Notes: a model not told the origin generated them from the sequence alone. Positions 1 through 9,155 are shown, numbered from the stretch's first letter. The stretch: DNA of 64,000 nt from Planktosalinus sp963977065 (GCA_963977065.1 CAXBNF010000003.1:124001-188000), one strand, 5' to 3'. Numbers and translations: made by a program.

Positions 1-373
1 CCATTTTTTGAAAAGAATGAGTTTCAGGAAGGAGGGAGTATAAGCGCCATTGTGAATTTTTTGAATTTTTGTAAAACAGTTTGTCATCTTTTGTGGGTAT
101 TACCTTAAAAACAGAAAAACGGGTGTCTGTGAGCTTATCGAGTTTGTGGGATATGTGTTTTGTAACCAAATCAATAGAAGTCATTAACTTTTCAACATCT
201 TTAAAAACAGATTGATTAATCTTTTGGAGAAAATAACCGATGTTTGGTGGTGAATTGTGTAGAACTTTATAAGAATTGTGAATATGACCCTCTTGTACAG
301 TTTCAATTTTTACATCTAAAGATTTGACTTTGAACTGTTTTAAAGTTTCTAATAAATGGGTGGTTGAACACAT
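1..373 (-). CDS. Aminoglycoside-phosphotransferase-fold sugar kinase (partial, N-terminal 124 residues)
   Basis: An open frame starts at ATG 373 on the minus strand and runs off the left edge. The translation begins MCSTTHLLETLKQFK and contains YFLQKINQSVFKDVEKLM, which resembles the N-lobe of APH-family small-molecule kinases such as N-acetylhexosamine 1-kinase (NahK) and anomeric sugar kinases like AmgK. The catalytic HxD and DFG-like motifs would lie outside the window, so activity cannot be judged. It is the last gene of a likely operon after a Na+ symporter and a nucleotidyltransferase, with only 13 bp separating it from the latter. Inferred role: 1-phosphorylation of an imported sugar. 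Alternative: another APH-like kinase. Confidence 0.7.
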   Translation of the reverse strand, partial: MCSTTHLLETLKQFKVKSLDVKIETVQEGHIHNSYKVLHNSPPNIGYFLQKINQSVFKDVEKLMTSIDLVTKHISHKLDKLTDTRFSVFKVIPTKDDKLFYKNSKNSQWRLYSLLPETHSFQKM

Positions 374-386
374 TAAAAAAATAAAA

Positions 387-1313
387 TTAAAGGTTAAAAA
401 GATTTTTGGGATACAGACCCTTTCGGGTCATTTCTTCGAGATTACTCTTGGCCAGTATTTTATCTTCTGGAAAGGTTAATCCAAACCAACTTTCTCCAGA
501 ACTTAAAACTTTAATTTTCACATCATGACTTTTTATGATTTGATCGATGGTTTTTGGCAGAAAATATTCTTTATCAAGTGAGTTGAAGTTTGCTTTCAAA
601 AACAATTTGAAACAAGGTGCTGCCCATTTAAAATAGAAAGGAGTTAACCCCCACATATTCATAGATACAAGGGTGTTTTTAGGAATTACTTCCTTTACGG
701 AATTATGTGAGGATATGATTTGATTATTTTCAAGTTTAATGGCTGTTTTTTCTTCTACAGTTAGCAGAAAATTGTCATCATTTATTTTACAAATTCCTCT
801 TGAAACGGCTCCATTTTCTGATAAGGTTTTTTCAACAGGAAAAGCCATTAATGCAAATTCTTTTAGATTAAAACTCAAATAGTGTTTTAGATAATCAAAC
901 ATTAATTTGTAAGAAGAGCTCCCATAATAATCATCTGCATTGATGACTAAAAAAGGTTCATTGATTATCTCTTTAGCTGTCCAAATGGCGTGTCCGGTTC
1001 CCCAGGGCTTTTGCCTTAGAAGATTTGGTTTGAAGGGTGGGGGAAGCAAGTCAATCTCTTGAAAAACATAGTTAACTTCTACAAGATGTTTTAGTTTTTG
1101 GTCATATTTCTCAATAAAAGATTTCCCAAATGATTTTCTAATGACAAAAGTTATTTTTTTAAAACCGGCTTTTAATGCATCATAGAGGGCATAATCGAGC
1201 AGGCTATTTTCTGAAGAATTGACCACATCGATTTGTTTTAATTGCCCATATCTACTACCCATTCCGGCAGCGAGTACAAGAAGTGAAGGACTCTTATGAT
1301 GTGGTGTTTTCAA
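387..1313 (-). CDS. Sugar-1-phosphate nucleotidyltransferase-like protein
   Basis: 308 residues. The N-terminus holds the nucleotide-binding signature LVLAAGMGSRYGQLKQID (about residues 12-29), and INADDYYG (about residue 124) supplies the acidic metal-binding pair, as in the NTP_transferase superfamily that makes NDP-sugars from sugar 1-phosphates. The protein is longer than MurU-type enzymes of about 220 residues, so a C-terminal extension of unknown role is present. It starts 11 bp after the symporter gene and is followed 13 bp later by an APH-type kinase gene, so the three are probably co-transcribed. The inferred pathway is uptake, anomeric phosphorylation and nucleotide activation of a sugar. 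The actual substrate cannot be read from the sequence. Confidence 0.8.
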   Translation of the reverse strand: MKTPHHKSPSLLVLAAGMGSRYGQLKQIDVVNSSENSLLDYALYDALKAGFKKITFVIRKSFGKSFIEKYDQKLKHLVEVNYVFQEIDLLPPPFKPNLLRQKPWGTGHAIWTAKEIINEPFLVINADDYYGSSSYKLMFDYLKHYLSFNLKEFALMAFPVEKTLSENGAVSRGICKINDDNFLLTVEEKTAIKLENNQIISSHNSVKEVIPKNTLVSMNMWGLTPFYFKWAAPCFKLFLKANFNSLDKEYFLPKTIDQIIKSHDVKIKVLSSGESWFGLTFPEDKILAKSNLEEMTRKGLYPKNLFNL

Positions 1314-1324
1314 TTTTTCTTAGA

Positions 1325-3103
1325 TTAAAAAACAGATTTCCGGCTTTTGTGTATAAACCATCCGCAAAGAACAAAAATGGAAGTTGCAATGAGTGCCTGT
1401 GTCCATTGACCGTAAATCCAAAATCCGGTGCCAAACAAAGCCGCATAAACCATAAACACCCCGGCAAACATAGCGCTCAATTCTTTAGTGAAATTGGAAG
1501 TTTTGAATGATGTTGTATCAAGCGCATTTCGTTGAACTACTTTTTTAAATCCAAAAAGATGCGGTTTTACTTTTTGTATGAAATTTATGAGAACGCTATC
1601 TTTTTCAGGTTTTGTGAGAAGAGTAACTGCAATCCATCCCACAGTTGAAATTACAATGGAGAGAAGCAATCGATAATGTTCAGGAAAATCGCTCCAGAAT
1701 TCAGAATATTTAGGCAATACAACTGTAAACAATAAAGCAGATATAAATGAAATAACCATTGCGGAAATTTCGCTCAATGCATTGATACGCCACCAAAACC
1801 ATCTTAAAATAAAAAGCAAACCGGTACCGGCACCAATGAGTAATATGATTTGAAAAACTTGCAAGGCATTTTGCAAAACCAGTGCTAAAAATGCAGCTGC
1901 AACCATGATAAAAACCGTAAACAAACGCCCCACGGAAACAAGTTCGTTATCTTTTGCTTTAGGTCTTATAAAACGATGGTAAAAATCGTGAACTGCATAA
2001 CTCGCTCCCCAGTTTAAATGGGTAGAAAGTGTGGACATCAATGCAGCAATCAAGGAAGCTAAGACAAGGCCCAGCAATCCGGCAGGTAAAAAAGTAAGCA
2101 TCGCCGGATAAGCCATATCGTCGTTAATTACTGACTCTTCAACATTAGGAAAAGCTGTTCTTAACGCATCCAAGTCTGGAAAAACAACCATTGATGCCAA
2201 AGCGATTAAAATCCAGGGCCATGGTCTGATTCCATAATGAGCAATATTAAATAAAAGTGAAGCTTTCACGGCGTGTTTCTCATCTTTTGCCGCAAGCATG
2301 CGTTGCACAATATAGCCACCACCGCCGGGTTCTGCACCGGGATACCAAACCGCCCACCACTGCACAGCCAGTGGAATAATCAACAAGGATACCCATGCCG
2401 TTGTATCATTAAATTCCGGAATAAAGCGCAACGAATCCTGGAGTTCTGGTTTGGCTAAAAGTTGAGATAAACCACCCACTTCAGGAAGATTGACTACATA
2501 AATTGCAGCAAAAATAGCTCCTGCCATTGCAATGGCAAATTGAAATAAGTCAGTCAATATCACAGACCGCAACCCTCCTAAAACCGTATAAATAAGTGTA
2601 ATTACAGAAACGATAACGACAGTCTCAACAGCACTCATTCCCAGCATGGTAGCGCTAATTTTGATTCCTGCCAACAAGACGGATGCTAAAATTAAAATAT
2701 TAAAAATAATCCCCAGATAGATGGCTCTAAACGCTCTTAAAAAAGCAGCTGCCTTACCTCCATACCGGAGTTCATAAAACTCCAGGTCTGTTGAAAAACC
2801 AGACCTGCGCCATAATTTCGCATACACAAAAACAGTAAGCATTCCTGTGAGTAAAAAAGCCCACCAAACCCAGTTTCCGGCAATGCCGTTTTTTCTAACA
2901 ATATCAGTAACAAGATTGGGTGTGTCTGCAGAGAAGGTTGTGGCCACCATAGAAATTCCCAAAAGCCACCAAGGCATATTTCTTCCGGATAAAAAATATT
3001 CATTGAATCCCTTTCCGGCTTTTTTTGCTGTAAAAATGCCAATAAGAAGCGTTAAGGTAAAAAAGGAGAAAATAATGACGAGATCAAGCGTGCTTAAGTT
3101 CAT
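1325..3103 (-). CDS. Sodium:solute symporter family (SSS/SLC5) transporter
   Basis: 592 residues with about 13 hydrophobic segments beginning at residue 7. The segment FLSGRNMPWWLLGISMVATT, followed by FSADTP, is the conserved early SSS region: TM2 with Ser/Ala/Thr positions near the sodium site. The length suits the SLC5 sugar/inositol branch better than the shorter proline symporters. It is the first gene of the operon with the nucleotidyltransferase and the APH-type kinase downstream, which argues for a sugar or amino-sugar substrate (inference). The 245 bp upstream, to the pirin gene, hold no recognised feature; the operon promoter should lie there. Confidence 0.88.
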   Translation of the reverse strand: MNLSTLDLVIIFSFFTLTLLIGIFTAKKAGKGFNEYFLSGRNMPWWLLGISMVATTFSADTPNLVTDIVRKNGIAGNWVWWAFLLTGMLTVFVYAKLWRRSGFSTDLEFYELRYGGKAAAFLRAFRAIYLGIIFNILILASVLLAGIKISATMLGMSAVETVVIVSVITLIYTVLGGLRSVILTDLFQFAIAMAGAIFAAIYVVNLPEVGGLSQLLAKPELQDSLRFIPEFNDTTAWVSLLIIPLAVQWWAVWYPGAEPGGGGYIVQRMLAAKDEKHAVKASLLFNIAHYGIRPWPWILIALASMVVFPDLDALRTAFPNVEESVINDDMAYPAMLTFLPAGLLGLVLASLIAALMSTLSTHLNWGASYAVHDFYHRFIRPKAKDNELVSVGRLFTVFIMVAAAFLALVLQNALQVFQIILLIGAGTGLLFILRWFWWRINALSEISAMVISFISALLFTVVLPKYSEFWSDFPEHYRLLLSIVISTVGWIAVTLLTKPEKDSVLINFIQKVKPHLFGFKKVVQRNALDTTSFKTSNFTKELSAMFAGVFMVYAALFGTGFWIYGQWTQALIATSIFVLCGWFIHKSRKSVF

Positions 3104-3348
3104 GAAGTTTTAGTGTTAGGTAGATTGCCGGAACAATTCCATTTGATTCAACCAAAACTACATAAAATATTCTAATATTAAAATGTAAAAAACTAAGACA
3201 TAGAGTACACTCAGAGACAATAAAAAACACACAATAGATTCTCTGGATACCGGGTGATGGGAGCTAGATGATTAAATAGGACGTAATTGGGAGATTCTAT
3301 GGATGATCAATCAACTATATAAAACCAACAATAATCAATAGAAAATTA

Positions 3349-4350
3349 TCAATATTTTATTTCCTCTTTTCCATCTGCGTGAATGGCAAAGCGACCTCTT
3401 TGAGCATCGTGAACATGTTCATAACTATCCCACGGCCAACCACCAAACTGATCCTTTTGATACTGAGCAATCGCTTCTTGGATCCCTTGATGGGAATTGG
3501 CAACAAATGGACCTTGCTGTACGACCGGTTCGCCTATGGGTTTGCCTTGCAAAAAAAGGAATTCAGCCGGAGAGTCACCGTTTTTTATTGTGATTTTTTT
3601 AGTGGGAAATAAATCCAATGAATGCTCTTTAGGGATGGTGAATCCTTCAGTTTCAATTTCATTTCCGTTATAAAAAAAGAGTGTTCTGTTTGTTTCATCA
3701 GATGCTAATGGAATTTCCCAGGAGGCTCCGGGTTCCATTTTTATGGTCCAAATTGCAACTTCATTTGCAGGATCTGCAGCCCAAGAGTTGGGGGTAGGTG
3801 CTGCTGCTTGTGTGCCTTTGTAATTACCGGCAACGATTTTTAGTTTTACACCATTGTCTTCAACCACGGGAATTTCTTCATTCCATAACATACGAAAGTA
3901 TGGGTCAACCCCTTTGCTTTTACTGGGTAAGTTCAGCCAAAGCTGGAACAATAAAAAAGGGTTTTCTTTATCTTGATTCAACAACGGAAACATTTCACAA
4001 TGCATCACGCCTTTTCCGGCAGTCATCCATTGCACATCGCCATTGCCAAAACGCCCCGCAGCACCCAAAGAGTCACTATGGTCTGCAAAGCCTTGTTCCA
4101 CTAGGGTAACTGTCTCAAACCCGCTGTGAGGGTGGGCAGGAAAACCGGGGACTTTTTGACCGTGATACATGCGCCAGCCATCTTTAATGGTAAAATCCTG
4201 ACCAATGTATCTTCCTTTTAGAAGAGAAGGATTCGGACCAAGGTGCTCGTTGCCTTTTGGGAAATCATCTTTGTGGTAGGCACAAAATAAAAAGGGGTCT
4301 TGGGTTTCCCACTGGAAACCTAGCTGTTTTACTTTTTTTATTGCAGACAT
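3349..4350 (-). CDS. Pirin family protein
   Basis: 333 residues of the bicupin pirin family. The N-terminal cupin shows FPAHPHSGFETVTLVEQG and, 50 residues on, GKGVMHCEMFP. Together these give the His/His/His/Glu metal ligands of pirins (the first His pair and Glu are visible, and the later His lies in MHCE). Some pirins have quercetin dioxygenase activity and others are redox-sensing partners of regulators; which applies here is unknown. The gene is monocistronic between intergenic gaps of about 245 and 287 bp. The start at ATG 4350 gives the expected full N-terminus. Confidence 0.85.
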   Translation of the reverse strand: MSAIKKVKQLGFQWETQDPFLFCAYHKDDFPKGNEHLGPNPSLLKGRYIGQDFTIKDGWRMYHGQKVPGFPAHPHSGFETVTLVEQGFADHSDSLGAAGRFGNGDVQWMTAGKGVMHCEMFPLLNQDKENPFLLFQLWLNLPSKSKGVDPYFRMLWNEEIPVVEDNGVKLKIVAGNYKGTQAAAPTPNSWAADPANEVAIWTIKMEPGASWEIPLASDETNRTLFFYNGNEIETEGFTIPKEHSLDLFPTKKITIKNGDSPAEFLFLQGKPIGEPVVQQGPFVANSHQGIQEAIAQYQKDQFGGWPWDSYEHVHDAQRGRFAIHADGKEEIKY

Positions 4351-4541
4351 AATTTAAATTTTAGGAATACAAAATTACCAAATTTAAGGATGTAAGTGTA
4401 TTAAGGATTTCTTAATGGAAAATGTGTTGATAATTTATCTTTTTAAACTTCAGTAGGGATAAATTTTCCACTTAGATACAAGGGCACTGTGTGATACTAA
4501 GAAATTCTATTTTTAAAGTATTTTGTTCTTAGATAATTTTC

Positions 4542-4560
4542 ACAGGTTCTAAAAACCTGT
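4542..4560. repeat. Short inverted repeat ACAGGTT/AACCTGT
   Basis: ACAGGTT (4542-4548) and AACCTGT (4554-4560) are perfect inverted arms around a 5-nt spacer. The element lies in the 287-bp gap between the pirin and LysM genes and is not followed by a T-tract, so it is not a typical terminator. It could be an operator or an intergenic repeat copy. Confidence 0.35.
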
Positions 4561-4591
4561 CAGATCTATACTTTAAACAGATAAATGGATA

Positions 4592-4625
4592 TAAAAAAAG
4601 TCGCAAAAATGGCGACTCTTTTTTA
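4592..4625 (-). terminator. Bidirectional-looking intrinsic terminator after the LysM gene
   Basis: Stem AGTCGC (4599-4604) pairs with GCGACT (4612-4617). An A-run precedes it (4593-4599) and a T-run follows it (4619-4624), so the hairpin plus U-tract can act in either direction. It lies 13 bp beyond the stop codon of the minus-strand LysM gene. Confidence 0.75.
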
Positions 4626-4637
4626 AATAAATAACTA

Positions 4638-5015
4638 TTACAGGTTTGGAATTTTCAAAACCTGTCCGGGATGTATCAAATCGGGATTTTTAAGCTGATC
4701 GGTATTAGCTTGAAAAATAGCGTTGTATTTTCCTGCACTACCATAATATTGCTGTGCGATTTTAGACAAAGATTCACCACTTTTAACTTCATGAACTGCA
4801 TAAACAGAGTCATCTGCTACTTTAATATCTGCCATTAAATCTGTTGGGTTTTCTCCCCCCACTTTTTTTATTTCATTCCAAAGAAGGTCTTTTTCATAGG
4901 GAGTTTTTGCTGTTCCATGAATTTTTAGAACACCGTTTTCTTCTCTCACGTCTCCATTTTGAATTTGAAGTTTTTCTCCAAGCTCAAGAACGTTTTGGTA
5001 TTTTGCTTTAATCAT
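4638..5015 (-). CDS. LysM domain protein (YgaU/Kbp-like)
   Basis: 125 residues without a signal peptide. Residues about 1-68 (NGVLKIHGTAKTPYEKDLLW) resemble a divergent BON domain. Residues about 72-125 are a LysM domain (VHEVKSGESLSKIAQQYYG, ending PGQVLKIPNL). This BON-LysM order matches the small cytoplasmic YgaU/Kbp family, in which the E. coli member binds K+. A potassium role here is inference from family resemblance only. The gene stands alone, with its own terminator downstream. Confidence 0.8.
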   Translation of the reverse strand: MIKAKYQNVLELGEKLQIQNGDVREENGVLKIHGTAKTPYEKDLLWNEIKKVGGENPTDLMADIKVADDSVYAVHEVKSGESLSKIAQQYYGSAGKYNAIFQANTDQLKNPDLIHPGQVLKIPNL

Positions 5016-5102
5016 TCTGTTTTAATTTTAAAGTTAATGGACACTAAATTTAATAAAATTTATCTGTTTTAAAGTTATGAAACCGTAAATTCTTTTAGGT
5101 CA

Positions 5103-6866
5103 CTAAAGAATTTCCTCTTTTTCAAATTGCACCTCATACAACTTACGATAATGACCATTTTCAATTTTGAGAAGGGTTGTGTGATTGCCCATTTCTACTA
5201 CATGACCGGCATCCATCACAATAATGACATCTGCTTTTTTAATAGTTGCTAGACGATGAGCAATTACTATGGATGTACGACCCTGGGTAAGTTTTGCCGT
5301 GGCATTTTGGATTAATTGTTCAGCGTGAGAATCAACAGATGAGGTCGCTTCATCAAGGACAAGAATGCTCGGATTGCTTACATAAGCTCTTAAAAACGAA
5401 ATGAGTTGCCTTTGACCTGATGATAACATACTGCCTCGTTCCTTGACGTTGTAATGATAACCATCCGGTAAGGACATTATGAAAGAATGAACTCCAATAT
5501 CTTTTGCAGCCTGTATAACTTCTTCTTCAGTTACTAGTGGATTGTTGAGTGTGATATTATTCATTATGGTGTCAGCAAAAAGAAAAACATCCTGCAAGAC
5601 TACACCAATACTTTTTCTCAAATTGTTGATAGGAACATCTTTGATGTTTTTGCCATCAACTGTAATGGTTCCCGCTTTGATTTCGTAAAAACGGGAAAGG
5701 AGATTGATGATGGTCGATTTTCCGGCACCGGTTGCTCCTACTATGGCGACGGTTTGGTTAGGCTGTACTTCAAATGAAATACCTTTAATAACCATTTCGG
5801 AATCATCATAGCTAAAAAATACGTTATCAAAAACAATATGTCCTTTGATGTTTTCAAAAGATTCATTTCCTGTGTCTTCAATAGATGCATTTGTATCCAG
5901 AATTTCAAATACCCTATTGGCCGCCACCATTCCCATTTGCAGGGTATTGAACTTATCTGCAATCTGATTGAGCGGTCTGAAAAGCATTTGTGACAAACGG
6001 ATAAAAGCAACAATAAGTCCCAATGTGATGGCTCCGCCACCTAGTACTTGAAGACCACCATACCACATAATCAACCCAATTGTTATGGATGCTGTCATTT
6101 CAGTAACAGCAAAAAATATGGAGTTATACCATACAGTTTTAATCCAGGCAACTTTGTGTTTTCTATTAATTTCAGTAAAGTTTTTATCTTCGGTTTCTTC
6201 GCGCGTAAAAAGCTGCACGATTTTCATTCCGGTGATACGCTCTTGAACAAAGGTATTTAAGTTGGCTACCTGAGCACGCACTTCTTCAAAAGCAGCTTTC
6301 ATAGCTCTTTGAAATAGTCGGGTTGCATAAATAATGAGTGGGAAAACGGCTAATACAATGAGCGTTAATTCCCAGCTTCGATAAAACATAAAGCCCAGTA
6401 TGGCTATCATTTTCAATAGATCACTTGCAATAGTAAATAGCCCTTGACTAAAAATACTGGAAATTGTCTCAATATCATTGACGGCTCGTGTTGTCAAACG
6501 ACCCACAGAACTTTTGTCAAAATACTTCATTTTAAACTGCAGTATTTTGTCAAATAACTTAATACGAATGTCTCGCACTACACTCAAACCAAGCCAGTTT
6601 GAATAGTATATAAACGAAAATTGAAAAAATACTTCCGCAAGTAAAAAGGCACCCATTAACGAAATGAAAAAAATGAGATTTTCATAATCTTTTGGGATGA
6701 TGGAGTCATCAATTACTTTTTCTAGTAAAATGGGTTGTAAAACAGAGAACCCTGAAACCAAAATAGCAGAGATTCCCACAAACCAAAACGTGAGTTTGTA
6801 AGGTTTTGTAAACTGAAGCAATCGCTTAAAAAGTTTAAAATCAAATGCCCTGCCTGATGCTGCCAT
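5103..6866 (-). CDS. ABC exporter, fused permease and ATPase (MsbA-like)
   Basis: 587 residues. The N-terminal half is a type IV ABC exporter membrane domain with six predicted helices (about residues 20-320), including the NTFVQERITGMKIVQLF coupling region. The C-terminal nucleotide-binding domain has Walker A GATGAGKST, a Q-loop in VLQDVFLF, the signature LSSGQRQ, Walker B ILVLDEATSSVD and the switch His in IAHRLAT, so it should be catalytically competent. It would act as a homodimer or heterodimer exporting lipid or a hydrophobic compound. Its ATG begins 2 bp after the truA stop codon, so it is translationally linked to truA. Confidence 0.9.
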   Translation of the reverse strand: MAASGRAFDFKLFKRLLQFTKPYKLTFWFVGISAILVSGFSVLQPILLEKVIDDSIIPKDYENLIFFISLMGAFLLAEVFFQFSFIYYSNWLGLSVVRDIRIKLFDKILQFKMKYFDKSSVGRLTTRAVNDIETISSIFSQGLFTIASDLLKMIAILGFMFYRSWELTLIVLAVFPLIIYATRLFQRAMKAAFEEVRAQVANLNTFVQERITGMKIVQLFTREETEDKNFTEINRKHKVAWIKTVWYNSIFFAVTEMTASITIGLIMWYGGLQVLGGGAITLGLIVAFIRLSQMLFRPLNQIADKFNTLQMGMVAANRVFEILDTNASIEDTGNESFENIKGHIVFDNVFFSYDDSEMVIKGISFEVQPNQTVAIVGATGAGKSTIINLLSRFYEIKAGTITVDGKNIKDVPINNLRKSIGVVLQDVFLFADTIMNNITLNNPLVTEEEVIQAAKDIGVHSFIMSLPDGYHYNVKERGSMLSSGQRQLISFLRAYVSNPSILVLDEATSSVDSHAEQLIQNATAKLTQGRTSIVIAHRLATIKKADVIIVMDAGHVVEMGNHTTLLKIENGHYRKLYEVQFEKEEIL

Positions 6867-6868
6867 AG

Positions 6869-7612
6869 TTAAATAAAGAGTTCTTTTGGGTAAGTAACCC
6901 GGATTAAATACAAGCCTTCTGCAGGAACTGATGTGCCTGCTTTGCTTCGGTTTTTGCTTTTGATGATGTCGTGTATGTCATTGACTTCCAGTTTTCCCAG
7001 CCCAATTTCAAGCAAAGTGCCCACAATGGCACGCACCATATTTCGCAAAAAACGATCAGCTGTGATTGTAAAAAGAAGCGTATTGTCTGTCAATGTCCAT
7101 TCGGCAAAGGTAATGATACAATGATAGGTTTTTACATCTGTTTTTGATTTTGAAAAGCATTGAAAATCGTTATAGTTCAATAAGATTTTTGCAGCTTCGT
7201 TCATCTTTTTTAAATCAGGGATTTGATTTAATTGATAGGAAAAATCTATTGTAAATGGATTTTTTTCCAAACAGATTTGGTATTCATAAGTACGACTAAT
7301 GGCATCAAAGCGGGCATGAGCGTCATCTTTTGCGAGAGCTATTTTCTTGATTGCTATATCTTTAGGCAAAAAAGAATTGAGCTTATAGCAAAGTTCTTTG
7401 AGTTCAATTGCTTCTGGGAAATCAAAATGAGCAAAAATTTGTTTGGCGTGCACGCCAGCATCTGTCCGTCCTGCACCCACAATATCAATTTTTTTCCGTA
7501 ACAAAGTACTAAGCGCCTCCTCCAGTGTTTGTTGGACAGAAACTGCGTCGGGTTGGATTTGCCAGCCGTGGTAGTTTTTGCCGTTAAATGCTATTTCGAT
7601 AAAATATCGCAA
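6869..7612 (-). CDS. truA: tRNA pseudouridine(38-40) synthase TruA
   Basis: 247 residues, a usual TruA length. The catalytic-loop motif GAGRTDAGVHAKQ (about residues 47-59) carries the nucleophilic Asp. RFLRNMVRAIVG near residue 188 is the conserved C-terminal RNA-binding/active-site segment. It modifies uridines 38-40 in the anticodon arm of tRNAs. It is the first gene of a two-gene unit with the ABC exporter, a pairing that is a conserved gene order rather than an evident functional link. The start at ATG 7612 gives MRYFIEIAFNGKNYHGWQ, the standard N-terminus. Confidence 0.95.
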   Translation of the reverse strand: MRYFIEIAFNGKNYHGWQIQPDAVSVQQTLEEALSTLLRKKIDIVGAGRTDAGVHAKQIFAHFDFPEAIELKELCYKLNSFLPKDIAIKKIALAKDDAHARFDAISRTYEYQICLEKNPFTIDFSYQLNQIPDLKKMNEAAKILLNYNDFQCFSKSKTDVKTYHCIITFAEWTLTDNTLLFTITADRFLRNMVRAIVGTLLEIGLGKLEVNDIHDIIKSKNRSKAGTSVPAEGLYLIRVTYPKELFI

Positions 7613-7821
7613 AGATTCTTCTATTTTTGTAAACTTAGCAAAGATAGTTACTTAATTGTGAAAATTAAGTTAGAAGTAGAAAGTTAGAAGTTAGAGGTGA
7701 GATTTTGTTTTTCTGAGGGTGAGGATGTTTATAAGCTAAAAAAACAATTTTGTGTTGAGGGTAATACTAGTGAAGGTTGAAATAACAAATTTGAAATAAA
7801 TAAGAAATACCATTAATGAGA

Positions 7822-7839
7822 TACCCGCCTTCGCGGGTA
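7822..7839. repeat. Palindromic intergenic repeat TACCCGC-N4-GCGGGTA
   Basis: Perfect 7-bp arms (7822-7828 and 7833-7839) surround CTTC. Its high G+C contrasts with the AT-rich gap, as is typical of short dispersed palindromes in flavobacterial genomes (recollection, not a search). It lies between an upstream in-frame ATG (7816) and the chosen ATG (7846) of the next gene, which argues that 7816 is not the real start. Confidence 0.6.
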
Positions 7840-7845
7840 GTAAAC

Positions 7846-8337
7846 ATGAAAAAAATACTTTTACTTTCAGATACCCATAGTTATATTGATGAGACCATAT
7901 TAAAATATGTCAATCAGGCTAATGAGGTATGGCATGCCGGGGATATTGGAAGCCTTGAAGTGACAGATGCTATTGAAAAATTAAAACCGTTACGCGCTGT
8001 TTACGGAAACATTGATGATGCCAAAATAAGGGGCGAATTTCCTCTTCACCACCGTTTTTTTTGTGAGGGTGTGGATGTGTGGATGACTCATATTGGTGGT
8101 TCGCCGGGCAGGTACAATCCAGATATCAGAGAGGAAATGAAGACCAATCCTCCAAAATTGTTCATCTGCGGCCATTCACATATTTTAAAAGTGATGCACG
8201 ATAAAAAACACGGGGTTTTATATATGAACCCCGGTGCAGCGGGAAAACACGGTTTTCACAAAGTGTGCACGATGCTGCGTTTTGTGGTTGATTCCGGAAG
8301 TATAAAAGATTTGGAAGTTGTAGAGTTTAAAAGATAG
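7846..8337 (+). CDS. YfcE/MJ0936-family metallophosphoesterase
   Basis: 163 residues from ATG 7846. Calcineurin-like phosphoesterase signatures are in order: LLLSDTHS (D-x-H), WHAGDIGS (GD), VYGNIDD (GN-D), MTHIGG, CGHSHI and MNPGA. These supply the full dinuclear-metal ligand set of the small YfcE/MJ0936 phosphodiesterases. The physiological substrate is unknown. I prefer ATG 7846 over ATG 7816 because the family starts at MKKILLLSDTHS and the extra ten residues encode a GC-rich palindrome. The gene stands alone. Confidence 0.88.
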   Translation: MKKILLLSDTHSYIDETILKYVNQANEVWHAGDIGSLEVTDAIEKLKPLRAVYGNIDDAKIRGEFPLHHRFFCEGVDVWMTHIGGSPGRYNPDIREEMKTNPPKLFICGHSHILKVMHDKKHGVLYMNPGAAGKHGFHKVCTMLRFVVDSGSIKDLEVVEFKR

Positions 8338-8427
8338 AATCCATTTTGGTAATTAAATTTTGATATGATTTATTGCAAATTCAACCTAAGTTGTTGATAT
8401 ACTATTCCTAAGGTCACTCAAATTTGG

Positions 8428-8435
8428 TATATTTG
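8428..8435 (+). promoter_or_regulatory. Bacteroidota -7 element (TATATTTG)
   Basis: TATATTTG matches the TAnnTTTG -7 consensus of Bacteroidota sigma-A promoters and sits 26 bp before the start codon at 8462. No TTG at an ideal -33 spacing is evident. Confidence 0.5.
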
Positions 8436-8461
8436 AAAAGCAATCTAATAGACCAACCCCT

Positions 8462-9079
8462 ATGAAAAAAAAGATTCAAAAGCATTTTGCTGAAGGCTTA
8501 CTCATTGTATTTAGTGTGTTATTTGCTTTGTTTATAAATAAGCTCTATGATAACTATCAAACATTGAAAAAAAAGGAAATAGCTATGGAAAGTATAGCTA
8601 AAGAACTTCACAGAAATGAGACAATTCTTAAAGATTGGGTAGAAAGACATACCCGCATTAATGAGAATCTCAATCAACTTATTGAAGATAAAAAAGACAG
8701 CTTGAAAGGCGAAATGAAAAAGCATGATTATTTCAATATTGGCCTCTTGACCGAGAATAGGTCATTAGTAGATGATGTATTGACCAGTACAGCCTGGGAA
8801 TCTGCTAAAACCACTGGTATTATCTCAGAATTTGATTTTGAAATAACACAAAAGTTAACACGGGTGTATGCCATGCAAGAGCTAATCAGTGAAAAAACAA
8901 TTGGAAAAATTCTGGATTATTATTTTGAACCTAGTACTCACAGGATGGAAGATATTGACGCTATTCTAATTCAGTTTCAGTTGCGATTTAATGAACTGGT
9001 GGGACAAGAAAGATTGATGACCTATTTGTATGAAGATATTATGAAGTATTTTAAAGAAACTAAATATGCTGTTCCTTAG
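8462..9079 (+). CDS. Membrane-anchored protein of unknown function (DUF6090-like layout)
   Basis: 205 residues. A basic N-terminus (MKKKIQKHFAEG) is followed by one transmembrane helix (about residues 12-31, LLIVFSVLFALFINKLY). The rest is a mostly helical charged domain with heptad-like stretches. Layout and opening resemble the flavobacterial DUF6090-type family, usually a short cytoplasmic tail, one helix and an extracytoplasmic helical domain; the assignment is tentative. No catalytic motif is visible. A -7 element lies just upstream and a strong terminator just downstream, so it is probably monocistronic. Confidence 0.65.
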   Translation: MKKKIQKHFAEGLLIVFSVLFALFINKLYDNYQTLKKKEIAMESIAKELHRNETILKDWVERHTRINENLNQLIEDKKDSLKGEMKKHDYFNIGLLTENRSLVDDVLTSTAWESAKTTGIISEFDFEITQKLTRVYAMQELISEKTIGKILDYYFEPSTHRMEDIDAILIQFQLRFNELVGQERLMTYLYEDIMKYFKETKYAVP

Positions 9080-9125
9080 AGAAAGCAATTTTTCGATTCA
9101 GTAAATATCCGCTCTTTCAAAACAA

Positions 9126-9155
9126 AAAACCCGAAGTTGGCATGCTTCGGGTTTT
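9126..9155. terminator. Bidirectional intrinsic terminator between convergent genes
   Basis: AAAACCCGAAG (9126-9136) pairs with CTTCGGGTTTT (9145-9155) around an 8-nt loop. It serves the 8462-9079 gene on plus and the DUF4293 gene on minus, which converge here. Confidence 0.85.

Noticed and set aside
1283..1510. Plus-strand ORF antisense to the symporter and nucleotidyltransferase genes
   Set aside because: It overlaps two strongly supported minus-strand genes, has no family resemblance and reflects open frames opposite coding DNA.
7665..7700. Direct repeats AGTTAGAAGT upstream of the phosphodiesterase gene
   Set aside because: Simple AG/T-rich repetition with only two or three imperfect copies and no link to a regulator.
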